Shown one piece after another: positions 20,831-32,672 of a stretch of DNA of 35,831 nt. The stretch is from Clarireedia homoeocarpa. Taxonomy: Eukaryota > Ascomycota > Leotiomycetes > Helotiales > Rutstroemiaceae. Position 1 is the stretch's first letter. Every line of letters starts with the position of its first letter. The notes below the pieces were generated by a model that was given only the letters and a program-made list of their open reading frames with translations, was not told the origin of the DNA and did not search any database. Location of the stretch: NCBI GenBank assembly GCA_001465935.1, contig LNKV01000126.1:1-35831 (forward strand), given 5' to 3'. Made by a program: the position numbers and the translations under genes.

Positions 20831-22617
20831 TCGGTTAAAATAAACTAATACCTCTAATACTAAAGAGTATAACTAAATACGAAATTATATATATTATTAT
20901 ATTATTTATCTTTTATAATAAAAGAAAGGAGAATCTCGAGAGAGATTTTAATAATTATAATATTTATATTATTATAAATAATAATAATAAATTCTAAAGC
21001 GAGGTATTTAATATAATAAGATATAATATTAAAATCTTAAGATTTCTTATACTCGAATATTTAATCGAGAGTTAATAGATTTAATATTTTAATTAAATAG
21101 TTATAAAATAATAATATCGAATAGAATATTATAACTTATATACTAAAGTTTATAATAATTTATATCGAAACTATTTATTCTATATTATTATTCTTTATTA
21201 CTTTTAATTTCTATTATTTTTAGTTTTAAATCTTAGAAACACTATTATATATAATTAAAAAGGTATTAAAGGATTTAACTATTTATACTAAGAATATAAA
21301 TAAGGTTTATATTTTTAATATTAAGATCTAGTTATATATAGTTTATATAATTATAATCTTACTAATTCTACTTTATTATCCTAGTTTATTATTAGTAAAG
21401 CTTTTTATTAATAATTTAAAATTTAATTTCTATTTAGTTAGAATAATAAATCTTACTCTTAATAATATAATTTATATTATAATAAATAATCTTATTTATA
21501 TTTAGTTATTAAAATCGAATTTTTAATTCTAGTTAATACTATTACTTTTCTATTAAACCTTGAATTATTATATTTATAATTATATTTTTTTATATATTCT
21601 AAATTAATAAATTATCTTACTAATTATAATTATTACTTTTATAAGAATTAGAAAATTATAAATTAAAACTAAAAATATTATCTTATTTAAATCTTTAGTT
21701 AAATTATATCTATCTTTCTAGTATAACTATTTAGGAATTAGTTTAACTATACTAACTTCTAAACTTTGAATAAAGTTTAAAAATAATTAAAGTATAATTT
21801 ATATATATTATATTTTTAAGTTATCTACTTCGTGAAATCCGATAAATCCTCTAATTACTCTAAATAATATATTGATTAATAGAAGCTATATAATATATAT
21901 TATAATATTTTATAAGATTATTATATAATACTTATTTCGATTATTAAAGTTTATAAGACTTTTTATAATACTTTTAATAAAGAAAACTATCTTTAAATAA
22001 TACTTTTCGATTTCTTACTTAAAGTTTTATAAAGTATTGTTTTCGATTATATAAACTATTAAATATAATAAATAAATTATATTAAAAAGAAGGTTAATAA
22101 ATAATATTAATATAAATAAAATAATTATAAAACCGAAAATAATATATCTAAACTTACTAACTTTATCGATATTTATTATATAGAAAGTAGAAATAATATA
22201 TAGTATTTAACTAATAAATATTACTACTTTGATTATATTATAATTTTAAGAAAGATTTATAAATAGTAATAATATTAATAAAAAGAATTATTGAAGTTAT
22301 TAATATAAAGTAGTTTATAATTTATATAGATTATTTTTAAATATCGAATTAGATAATATAATCTCAAGCTTCTAGTCTAGTAATAAAGAGATTTTTCTAT
22401 ATAATATTTTTATAAATATTTTATCTTTTATACTAATTAGTCTTATTTTTATTAATACAACTTCTAGTCTTTTCTCTATATTAGTTTTAACTATTACTAG
22501 AATTATAAAAAACTATTAATTGATATTTAGTAATATATTTTATAATAATATTAAAATACTTTTAATTTCACTTTTTAAATTATTATTATAACTATCTATA
22601 AAAGATTATTTATTTAT

Positions 22618-22665
22618 ATTCTATAATATATTCTATAATATATTCTATAATATATTCTATAAAAT
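22618..22665. repeat. 12-bp tandem repeat, four units
   Basis: ATTCTATAATAT is repeated three times exactly, followed by one unit with a single change (ATTCTATAAAAT). Confidence 0.8.
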
Positions 22666-23317
22666 TAAAATATCTATAATTTCGCTTTTAGACTTATTAT
22701 TATAAATATCTATAATACTATAAAAAGTATTATAAACTAATAGTTTATTTAAATTATCTTAACTATCTTTTTTAGATATTAAAGTATTTAAAATTAGTTT
22801 TATTTTATTTTTCTTTATTTACTATTAGATATTTATATAAATAGCTAGTACTATTAACTAAAAGGAAAATAGTATTTACTTACTTTATTATTATCTTTAA
22901 TAATTATATATAATATCTCTACTCTTATAATAATTTAGAAGAGAGTTTTTATAAAAAGAGTATTATTAGAGATTATTTTAATACTACTTATAATACTTAT
23001 AATTAGTAGAAATAGAGTTAAGAATATTATTATAATCTTTTCAAATACCTTTTAACTAGAAGTAGTTTTTAATATTATAATTTAAACGATATAATTACCG
23101 ATATAAAATAATAGTAGATCTGATTATTTTACTAATTTATAAAACACTTTATAGATCTTTAATATATTAGAATTTTTAGTAATAAAAGTAATATTATAAG
23201 TAATTAGTTTATTAAATAAGATAACTAAAATAAATAAGAATAACTAAATAAAAATAAAAACAAGATTTTTATATAGATAATATATTTAATCTACTTATAT
23301 TAAAGTATTTATTATTA

Positions 23318-23393
23318 GAAAGAAAAGAAAGAAAGAAAGAAAATAAAAATAAAAAATAAAAAAAAGAAGAAAGAATAAAAAAAAGAGAAAAAA
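23318..23393. repeat. polypurine tract with GAAA repeats
   Basis: About 75 bases of almost pure purine on the plus strand, starting with GAAA units and continuing as A-runs broken by G and a few T. Long polypurine runs prime plus-strand synthesis in LTR retrotransposons when next to the 3' LTR, but here the surroundings do not show an LTR boundary, so it may simply be a microsatellite. Confidence 0.6.
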
Positions 23394-25395
23394 ACTTATT
23401 ATTTATTTATTATTATCCCTTTATATTTATAAACAGTAACTTCGATATCACGGATATAAAACCTACTTAAGTAGATATTATAACTAGTTGCTTAATTAAT
23501 ATAAATACGAGTTTTAGATAAAATTTAATTTACTTTATATTGAATTATATCTTTCTATACTAAAGCGCGAATCTTATATAATCTAGAAAACTTACTTACT
23601 AGTAAATATATTTATTTATTTAATATTTAGATTTTAATCGAATATTATAAAAAGTACTTTAAAAATCGATATTATTAATTATAACTATTATAAAAAGTTC
23701 TTTATAAATAATCTATTACTTTTAATTAGTTATTTATATTATATAGATATCTTACTAATATATTTTTAAATTTCCTTTTATATAATCTTACTTTATTTAT
23801 TTTATAAAATCTCTTTAAACTTCTTTATAATATAAAAGATCTAATAATATATATATTATTTTAGAATATTCTAAATACTCTTTATAAAATTTAGATTAAA
23901 TAATTAAAGTAGATAAATAAGATTTATAATCTCTAATTTCTTTTTAAATCTACTAACTAATCTTTTCTTTTATAATTTATAAGATTTATCTTTATTTTCG
24001 ATTAGATACTATTAAGAGATTTAAACTAATTATTTCTTATTTAAATCTTTAATAATATTAATATAATAAAGTAATAAATATTTAATATAATATTCTTAAA
24101 TTATAAAATTACTTTTAAATTTAATAACTTTCTTATATCTAATCTAAGCCTTTTATATTATTAATCTCTAATTCTAATCCTCTTTAGTTTTATATCTTGA
24201 CTTTTTAAATTTATAAAAGTATCGAGACTTTTTAATATACTTCTTTTTATTATTATAGAACTTAAGCTTCTTATATTTTATATACTAATTAATCTACTTA
24301 CTAAAATATATTTTATTACTTAGAAGAACTAGTTTCTTCTAAATATTTTTAAATTTATATTATTAGTTTTATTCTTTTAAGATTTTATTAGTATTTTAAA
24401 AAACTAGATCGAAATATATTTTATTTATAAATAAATAGAATTATTAAAAAAAAGTCGATAATCTTATTTTTATATATTTAATTATAATCTATCTTTTTAA
24501 TATAGTTTAACTAACTAATTTCCTTTTATATATATATTTATTTATAATATCGACTTTTATTTATATATTTCTTAAAGTTATTTTATAATTAATATAATTT
24601 TAAATATAAATTATAGAATATAATTTAAGTTTTATATTATTAATCTTAAACTAGATTTTAAACTAGATTAATAAAGATTTTAAACTTATAAAGAGAATAT
24701 CTAAGAAGCTAGTTTAAATTATTTAATATTTTATAAACTTGATAATATCTATTAAATCTGAATTTATCTCGATTTTTAAACTATTTATTATTTATACCTT
24801 ATTCTATATTTAAATACTTTTCGATTATATATATTAACTCCTAAGTTTTTTTATTATCGAATATATTAAAGAATAAATATCTTATTAGAATATTATATTT
24901 ATTTTAAGTTCCTTTACTATTAAGTATAATCTTATATCTTTTAGTTTTTATATTAACTATATTATCACTATTTTAAAAAAAAAGATAATATTTTAAGATA
25001 TTTTAATTTAAATAGATTTCTCGATTAATAATATTAAATAAATAAATATATTTACTAGTAACTCTTTTAATTTAGAAGAATCTTTATAAGAACTTTTAAA
25101 TTTATATCTATTCTAATTTTTAAAATAATATTATTATATTAACACTCTTTTAATTATCTATCTTTAATAGATATATATACTAGACTTTAATATTATTTGA
25201 TTATTAACTATATAAAATTTAAGATATAATATTAATATTAATATCTACTATTATTTTTCAGCTTTTATTTAGTATTATACTAACTTTATTAATTAAATTT
25301 AATAAAAAGTAGATATTTAAATATATTATTTTAAATACTTTCAAATAATTATTATATCGTCGACCTTCTAATTATATAGAAGTAGTAGAAGTATA

Positions 25396-27484
25396 TAAAG
25401 GATTTATAAAAAAATAATTAAATAGAAGATTATTTAATAGAAAGAATAATATTAAAAAGTAATTAAATAATAAAATTACTATTTAAATTAAATATAAAAC
25501 TTTATATATAAATAAAATATATTTTATTTATATAGATTTTTATTTTTAAAAAGTATAAAAAATATTTAAAATCTATCTACTTTATTAAATTATATAACTT
25601 TATTTTATAAAATTCTATTATAATTAGATTATTAATTTTTAAATCTAAAGTTTTTATAATTATCTATTTTTTAGATTTATTATAAAAATTTAATTTTTAT
25701 TTATTAGTTAGAATTAAAAGAAATATAAATAATTTAATATTATAAGAAATTTTAATATTAATTAAATTAAAATATATTTAAATTTCTTTTTAATTTAATA
25801 TTAAAACCTTCTTTAATATTAATTATCTATTTATTAATATTAGAGTTTTTTTTATATAATAATTATATTAATAATCTACTTTTCTTATTATTTAATTTAT
25901 TATTATATTCGAGATTTAATTATAAAAAAATTATCTTATTAATATAATTTCTTATTAAATTCTATTTTTAAAAACTTAATTAATATTAATATAATAATAT
26001 ATCTATTTAATAATTAAATAACTTTAGAATTATTAATTAAAAAGTTAATTATAAATTAAAAAAAATAAACTTTTATATAAACTAATATATTATATATATA
26101 TATATTAATTTATATATATAATTTAATTAGAATTATTATACTATCTCTTTCTTTTAATAAAACTTACTTTTAAATAATAAAAAGAATAATTTAAAGTTAA
26201 TTAAATTAAATAAATAAATATATTTATAAATATAAAAAAGAAAGTAAATATTAAAATATTAATATTTAATTCTTAAAAGTTTTAAATAAGTTTTATAAAT
26301 TATATTTTATTAATATATATTTATAATAAATATATTTTAATTAATATATTTATAATATATATATTAAAATATAATATAAAGAGAATTAATAAAATATATA
26401 TTAATAAAGTTTTAAAAACTAAGAAATTATATATTATAAATAAGTTATTATATAATTAAATATTAAAATAATTAGGATAATTTTATTTACTAAATATTAA
26501 CTACTTTTTATATATAATTATAAGTATTTTTTTTAATTAACTTAATTATTCTCATATTAATTAATAATTAATTTAATTACTAATTAAATTACTTATTAAT
26601 TAAATAAGTTATTAAAATCTTTTTAAGATATTATAATATCTTTCTTTTAATTATAAATTAATAAAAGATATTAATTTCTTATATAAAATTTCTTATTTAA
26701 AACTTTTATTTATATAATATAAACTTTTAAAAACTTCTTTATTAATAAAAATTTATAATATAAATTATATAACTTCTTTTAAAATTTAGTTAAGTTTTAA
26801 ATTACTATTATTATTAATATTATTTAATTTATTATTTAAACTATATATATTAATAAAATAAATAAAGTTTTATAAAAAGAAATTTATAAAGACTTTAATT
26901 AATATAAAGTTTTTTTAAAAGTTTTATATTTTATTAATTTAATAAAGTGTTTAAATACTCTTTTTAATTAATAGTTAAATTTATATATATATTTAAAAGT
27001 AATTTATATAAAACTTAAAATAATATTAATAAATAAATAAAAATATTAAAAAACTATATATATAAAGTTTATTATTACTTTTAAAAGTAATTAATTAATT
27101 AACTAGTTTTTATCTTTTAAAAAATATTAAAATAACTTCTTAAATATTAATAATTATAAGAATATCACTTTTATTAATTATATAAATTATATTAACAATA
27201 AATAAAAAGATTATATCTCTTTTAATATTTTTATTAATATATAAAAAAGAAGTTTTTATTTTTTATTAAAATATAATTATTATATTAAATATTACTTTAT
27301 ATTTTATATTTAACTTTAAACTTACTTTTATATATAATATAATTAAATAGTTTTTAAAAGTTTCTTAATAATAATTAAAAGAAATATAAAAATAAAATAT
27401 ATAAAGTCTTTAATTATAAATTATATATTTTTTATAATTATTATTTAAAAGTTACTTTTTTTATAAAATATATTATTTCTATAA
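25396..27484. repeat. RIP-saturated A+T-rich tract
   Basis: Older degraded DNA resumes at once after the younger block. It includes an (AT)n run near 26090-26130. No coding trace was recognised. Confidence 0.75.
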
Positions 27485-27573
27485 TAATATATTATAAAAA
27501 TAAGATTATATTATTTTTAAAATTAATAATTAGAGAATTAAAAAAGTTAAAAAATTTTAAAAGTTTATATATA
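27485..27573 (+). repeat. LTR-like segment, copy 3
   Basis: Aligns with 20181-20270 over its whole length with few differences (TAATATATTATAAAAATAAG..., AATTAGAGAATTAAAAAA, TTTTAAAAGTTTATATATAT). If both flank one element, its span would be 7.3 kb, a normal size for a gypsy element and large enough to enclose the younger insertion. Confidence 0.5.
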
Positions 27574-29329
27574 TTATTATAATTTAATTATATAATAGTT
27601 AAAGAACTTTAAATTTAGAAAATATATATTATATTAAAAGTCTAAATCTTAATACTAATATAATATAATATATAGAATTTTATAAATTTAAATATTAAAT
27701 AAAGAAAAAAAGTACTTTAAAAAATAAAAGTATTTATAAAATAAATAATACTTTATAAAGAAAGTATTTAGAAAATAAAAAGTACTTTATAGAAAATAAT
27801 ATTTAAATAAAAGAAAATACTTTAATTAAGATTAGTATTTTTAATAGAACTTTTAATTAGAAATTATATAATAATTTATTAATTTTATTAGTATTATTAA
27901 AGATTTTATTAATAAATTTAATAAAACTAATAAAATAAATAGAGAATAAAGATTTATATAAATAGATAGTATTTTCTTAGTATATAAAATTTTTTATTTA
28001 ATTTAATTAATTAATTTTAATTACTATTTATTATTTATTATTATATTTATCATATTTTTATATAATTACTAATATTAAACTTATAATAATATTTTTTATC
28101 TCTAATTAATAGTATTTAATTTTCTAATTACTTTTATATAATTTAAAAGAATAAATATTTATAATATAAAACTTTTATTAATATTATATTTTTTAAAATA
28201 TTAAACTTTATTTAGAAAGTTTTAATATAAAAATTAAAAAATACTTTTATTAGTTAAAAGTTATAATAATAAATAATATTAAGTAATCTTTTATTATATT
28301 TATTTAAATCTATTTATTAATAATGAACTTTAAATTTATATCTTTTTTTTAATTAATTATTTTATTTATTCTCTAATTTTTAAAAGAATATAGTTATTAG
28401 AAAATTAGATTTTTTTTAATTATAAATAATATAAACTATATTAACTTATAAGTTTATCTTTTAACTAAATTTACTTTCGATTTATAATATATATTTATAT
28501 TAATTGTAATATTTATATAATTAATTATAAATATTAAAAGGATATTAATTAATAAGATTATAAATTAAATAAATACTAGTAATAATAAACTAATATTAAT
28601 TATTTAAATAATCAAGTAATTATTTTAGTTATAATAGTATTAATAATATTATAATAAATAGAATTACAAGAAACTTTTTTTTATTTATTAAATTAAAAAG
28701 TTAAACTAACTTCTATTAAAACTTTATAATAGTTATTTACTTTTTATAAAACTTTATTAAAAGATTAAGTTTATATATTTGAAATAATAAAAACTAATTT
28801 TAAAACTAAGTTAGAAATATTATTTTTTATTAAATTTATTTAATAATAATATTTTAAATCTTTTTAAAAACTTTAAATTAATTACTTTAAATATTTAATA
28901 GATTTATATATAATTTTTAAAGTTATATTTTATATATTTTATTATTAAAATAATTAATATAAATTAAATATTATCTTAATATATAAGATTAACTAATTAG
29001 TAGAAAACTAATAAATTAAAAAAGATAATAAATAAGTTATATTTTTATTAATATAATAATTATATTCTATTCTTTAATTCTAATTAATTATAATAATCTT
29101 CTTATTTAAAATTAATATTAAATTTTTAATTTTTAATAAATATTTAAAATTCTTAGTTATATTTTTTAAATATAAATTAAATATTTTTTTATTTTATTAA
29201 TTATATAATTATAAGATTATTTTAGAAAAAGATATAAAAAATAAACTTTATTATAACTTATTATATAAAATATCGATTAAAGAATTATAAACTATTAAGA
29301 AATATTTTATTAAGAATTTAATTAAAAGA
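27574..29329. repeat. RIP-saturated tract, possible gag/protease part of the gypsy fossil
   Basis: The stretch lies immediately upstream of the reverse transcriptase fossil on the same strand, where gag and protease would be expected. I could not recognise a zinc knuckle or the protease DSG motif. An A-rich part at about 27690-27840 carries several AAAGTA(C/T)TTT-like motifs. Confidence 0.4.
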
Positions 29330-32158
29330 TTTATTAAATTTAATTAAATTTTATTTACTATTTTAATCCTCTTTATTAAAAAGTTAAATAGATTATTATA
29401 TTTATATATTAACTTTCGAATATTTAATATTTTTATTTATAAAAACTACTATTTATTATTATTTATTAATAAAACTTTTATTTATATCTTTTATATAAAG
29501 ATTTTCACTAAATTAAATATTAGATAAATATTCTATTATATAAAAATAGATTTAATTTTAAAAGAGTTTATTATATTTTATATATATTATAAAATTTATA
29601 AATATAAAATTATATTTTTTAAATTAACTAATAACTTTATAATATATTAATATTATATAAATAATATTCTCTTTAACTATTTAAATATATTTTATATAAT
29701 ATATTTTAATAATATTTTAATCTATTTTAAAGAATTATTTAAATATTAGATTTATATTAAATTTATTTTATAATATCTTTAAAATATTAAATTATAAACT
29801 AATCTTAAAAAATATAAATTTAATATTATTTATATTAAGTATTTAAAATTTATTATCTCGACTAATAATATAAAAATAGATTTTAAGAAAGTTATTATAA
29901 TATAATAATAAGTTTATTTAATAATAGTTAAAAGTATATAATTATTTCTTAGATTTTATAATTTTTATAAATATTTTATTTATAATTTTAATATTATTAT
30001 TAANTTTTTTAGATTTTATAATTTTTATAAATATTTTATTTATAATTTTAATATTATTACTAAGTTTTTAATTAAATTAATTAAAACTAATATTTCTTTT
30101 TATTTTAATAAAAGTTATTAATTAGTTTTTAATACTTTTAAAAAAATATTAATAAATATATTACTTCTTTAATATTATAATTATTTATTTCTTTATATAT
30201 TAAAAATAGATATATTAGATAATATTATAATAAATATATTTTTATAAAAATATAATAATAATTAACTTTTTATAATATTCTTCTTAAAGATAATATAACT
30301 AGTTAAATTAAATTTTAAAGTATATAATAAAGAAATATTTATAATTATTAAATTATTAAATAATTAATAAACTAAGTTTATATTAACTTTATATTAAATT
30401 TATATTTATACTAATTATAAAGTTTTAGAATATTTTATAATTACTTAGTTTTTAAATATATAATAAATTTAATAAATTAAACTCTTTATTAATTATAACT
30501 TTTTACTTATATATTATTTTAAAGAAGATAATCTTCTTATCAATATATTAACTTATAAAGTTAATAAACTATTATTATAAAATAAATAAAAGAAATATAA
30601 CTAATTATAATAATTATTATATAATAATTAAATTAACTTGAGAATTCTTAATAAACTTTTAATCTTATTAATTATTATTATTATATTTAATACTTTTAAT
30701 TTTTTAATTTTTTTTATTAATTATCTCTTTAAAACTAATTATAATTTTAAAAGTTTATAAAAGTTAAAAATCTAAATTATTTATAATAATCTATATTTAA
30801 CTCTCGAAAATAATTTACTTTTATATAATTATTATTTTATTATTTTTAATATCTAAAATCTTTATATACTATTTATTTATAAAATATATAACTCTATATT
30901 AATAATATATTTTAATATTAAAAAGTCTATTCTTTTATTTATTAAATTATATTATTAATATAGTTTAATTACTTTAATATATATTTATATTTATAATTAT
31001 TATATTTATTATAAAAGTTTAATATTTTATAATAAAATATTAAAATTATTTTACTTTTTATTAATCTCGATATATATTTAAGAATATATTATAATAAACT
31101 ATTATAATTTTAATAAAGAAAAATATAATTTTAATAATATATTAATTATTATTAACTATTTTAGTAAATAAATAATTATTATATTATATTATAAGATATT
31201 TAATATTTAAAAATAAATTTAATTATATTTTTAATATATCTATTAATATTATAATCAACTTATAATAATATTTTCTAATTATAATTTATAGTTTATATTT
31301 ATTTTTTAGAAAAAATTTAATAATATTTTAAAAACTTAGATTAAATTTTTAACTATTAATTATTTTTAAACTAATAATTAAATTAAGATTTATAATTAGT
31401 ATTTATAAAAGAGACTTTAACTTTTTCTTAATTATTATTAAGATAATTAGTTTAAGTTTTTATTAATAATAAATTATATTTAATTAATTTTATTATATAC
31501 TTTTTTAAATAATTTAAATTTATTCGAAATATTATATAAATAAGAATTATAATATATTTAGATTTAAAATAAAACTAAATTAATCTTATTTATAAATAAC
31601 TTTAATCTTATTAATATTTAAATATATATATACTAGAATCTCGAAATATTATAATATATTTATTAAATAATTAAGAAAATATAAGAATATATAGTTTAAA
31701 TTATAAATATATTATATTACTTAGTTAATTTCAATATTAATAATTATATCTAGTTTAATATAAAATATTTATTTATTTAATAATCTTTTAAGAAGTTTAA
31801 TTTTTTAATAAATAGATATTTTAAGATTTTAAAGAAAATTAATTATTTTTTTAAATTTAAACTATTTAAGGTAATAAAGATATACTTTATATTTTTTATT
31901 AATAAATTAAGAAAAGTATCAAATAATTTATTTTTTAATTAAGTTAATAATCTTTTATTATTAATTAATATAATTAATAAAAAGAATTAAAAAATAAAGA
32001 AAGTTTTTATTTATTATAAATAATAAATTTCTAAAATATTATATATAATAATTTAATTATAATATTAACTTAATATAATATAAAATATTTAACTTTAAGA
32101 TAGTTTTATATTTATTTAATATATTTTATTTAGAAAATCTTATTTTACTCGATCTTTT
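29330..32158 (+). pseudogene. Ty3/gypsy chromovirus pol, RIP-inactivated but frame-preserved
   Basis: A dead retrotransposon polyprotein gene. Motifs readable in one frame: reverse transcriptase LYINFR (29402; family LCVDFR), KNYY (29441; KNRYP), KIFTKLNIR (29498; KIFTKLDIR), FKLTNN (29618; FGLTNAP) and YFNNILIY (29702; catalytic YLDDILIY with both Asp now Asn); connection FLRFYNFY (29945; FLGFxNFYR); RNase H IDILD (30206; TDASD) and YNKEI (30323; HDKEL); integrase NNILIIINYFSK (31133; DSILVIVDRFSK) and TNN after Tyr (31370; QTDGQTE); KIYFIF (31877; KIHPVFH of the GPY/F module); a chromodomain-like end at about 32000-32158 where Trp codons have become stops. Many in-frame stops replace Gln and Trp codons, as CpA-directed mutation predicts. 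Element ends are not fixed. Confidence 0.9.
29949..30069. repeat. 60-bp direct duplication around a single N, likely assembly artefact
   Basis: Bases 29949-30009 recur at 30009-30069 with offset exactly 60 and nearly no differences, and an isolated N lies at 30004. The duplicated part covers the FLRFYNFY motif of pol, which occurs once in gypsy elements. A scaffolding or gap-closing overlap is the simplest explanation. Sixty is a multiple of three, so the frame is kept either way. Confidence 0.75.
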
Positions 32159-32580
32159 AATATTACTTTTAAAATAGTTATATTTATATTAAGTAAATAA
32201 GAATAATTATAAATATTTAAAAAGTGATTATTTAATAACTTTTATATAAAAATAATAATTTTTTAATTAACTAAACTTATAAATAAAAGAGGATTTATAA
32301 ATAAAATTAATTTATATTTATTTTTTATATTTATTTAACTTCTTATAATTAATTAATATTCTTATATTTATTTATTAATATTATTAAATAGAATTAATAT
32401 ATTTAAAATATTTAAAAGTAAGTTTTTTTAAAAGAAAAAATAGTATAATAATTTAGATATTTTAAACTTCTAGAATTAGTAATTATAATATATTATATTT
32501 ACTTAATTATTTAATAATAAAATAGATCTTTTAATATATTTAATATATATATACTTTAAATATATAATTTATATAACTAT
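32159..32580. repeat. RIP-saturated tract following the gypsy fossil
   Basis: The 3' LTR of the gypsy element would be expected around here. A matching direct copy near the 5' side could not be recognised by eye. Confidence 0.4.
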
Positions 32581-32672
32581 TATATATATATCAATTTTTA
32601 AAACCTTTTAATCTTTTTAATTCTCTAATTATTAATTTTAAAAATAATATAATTTTTATTTATAATATATTA
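32581..32672 (-). repeat. LTR-like segment, copy 4 (inverted)
   Basis: The reverse complement (AATTAGAGAATTAAAAAGAT in its centre) aligns with copies 1 and 3 over about 90 bp. The inverted orientation means it cannot be the partner LTR of a plus-strand element that begins at copy 3, so it belongs to a further element reading leftward or to a rearranged one. Confidence 0.5.

Larger units (their letters stand above)
20831..25395. mobile_element. younger RIP-mutated insertion, retroelement-like
   Basis: This 4.6-kb block is visibly richer in C and G than its flanks (about one in five bases), and retains CpG and CpC, for example CTCGAG at 20934, GCGCGAAT at 23565 and TCGTCGAC at 25358. CpA and TpG are nevertheless rare, so it too went through RIP. 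The start coincides with the best-preserved LTR-like segment, and the end at about 25395 is abrupt. I could not follow reverse transcriptase or another diagnostic domain reliably on either strand. A minus-strand stretch at about 24.2-25.0 kb has the look of a decayed coding frame. Confidence 0.5.

Noticed and set aside
23640..23770. Possible zinc-finger-like pattern in the younger block, plus strand
   Set aside because: Requires assuming several Cys and His codons mutated to Tyr; a competing coding-like reading on the minus strand at 24.2-25.0 kb points the other way, so neither is claimed.
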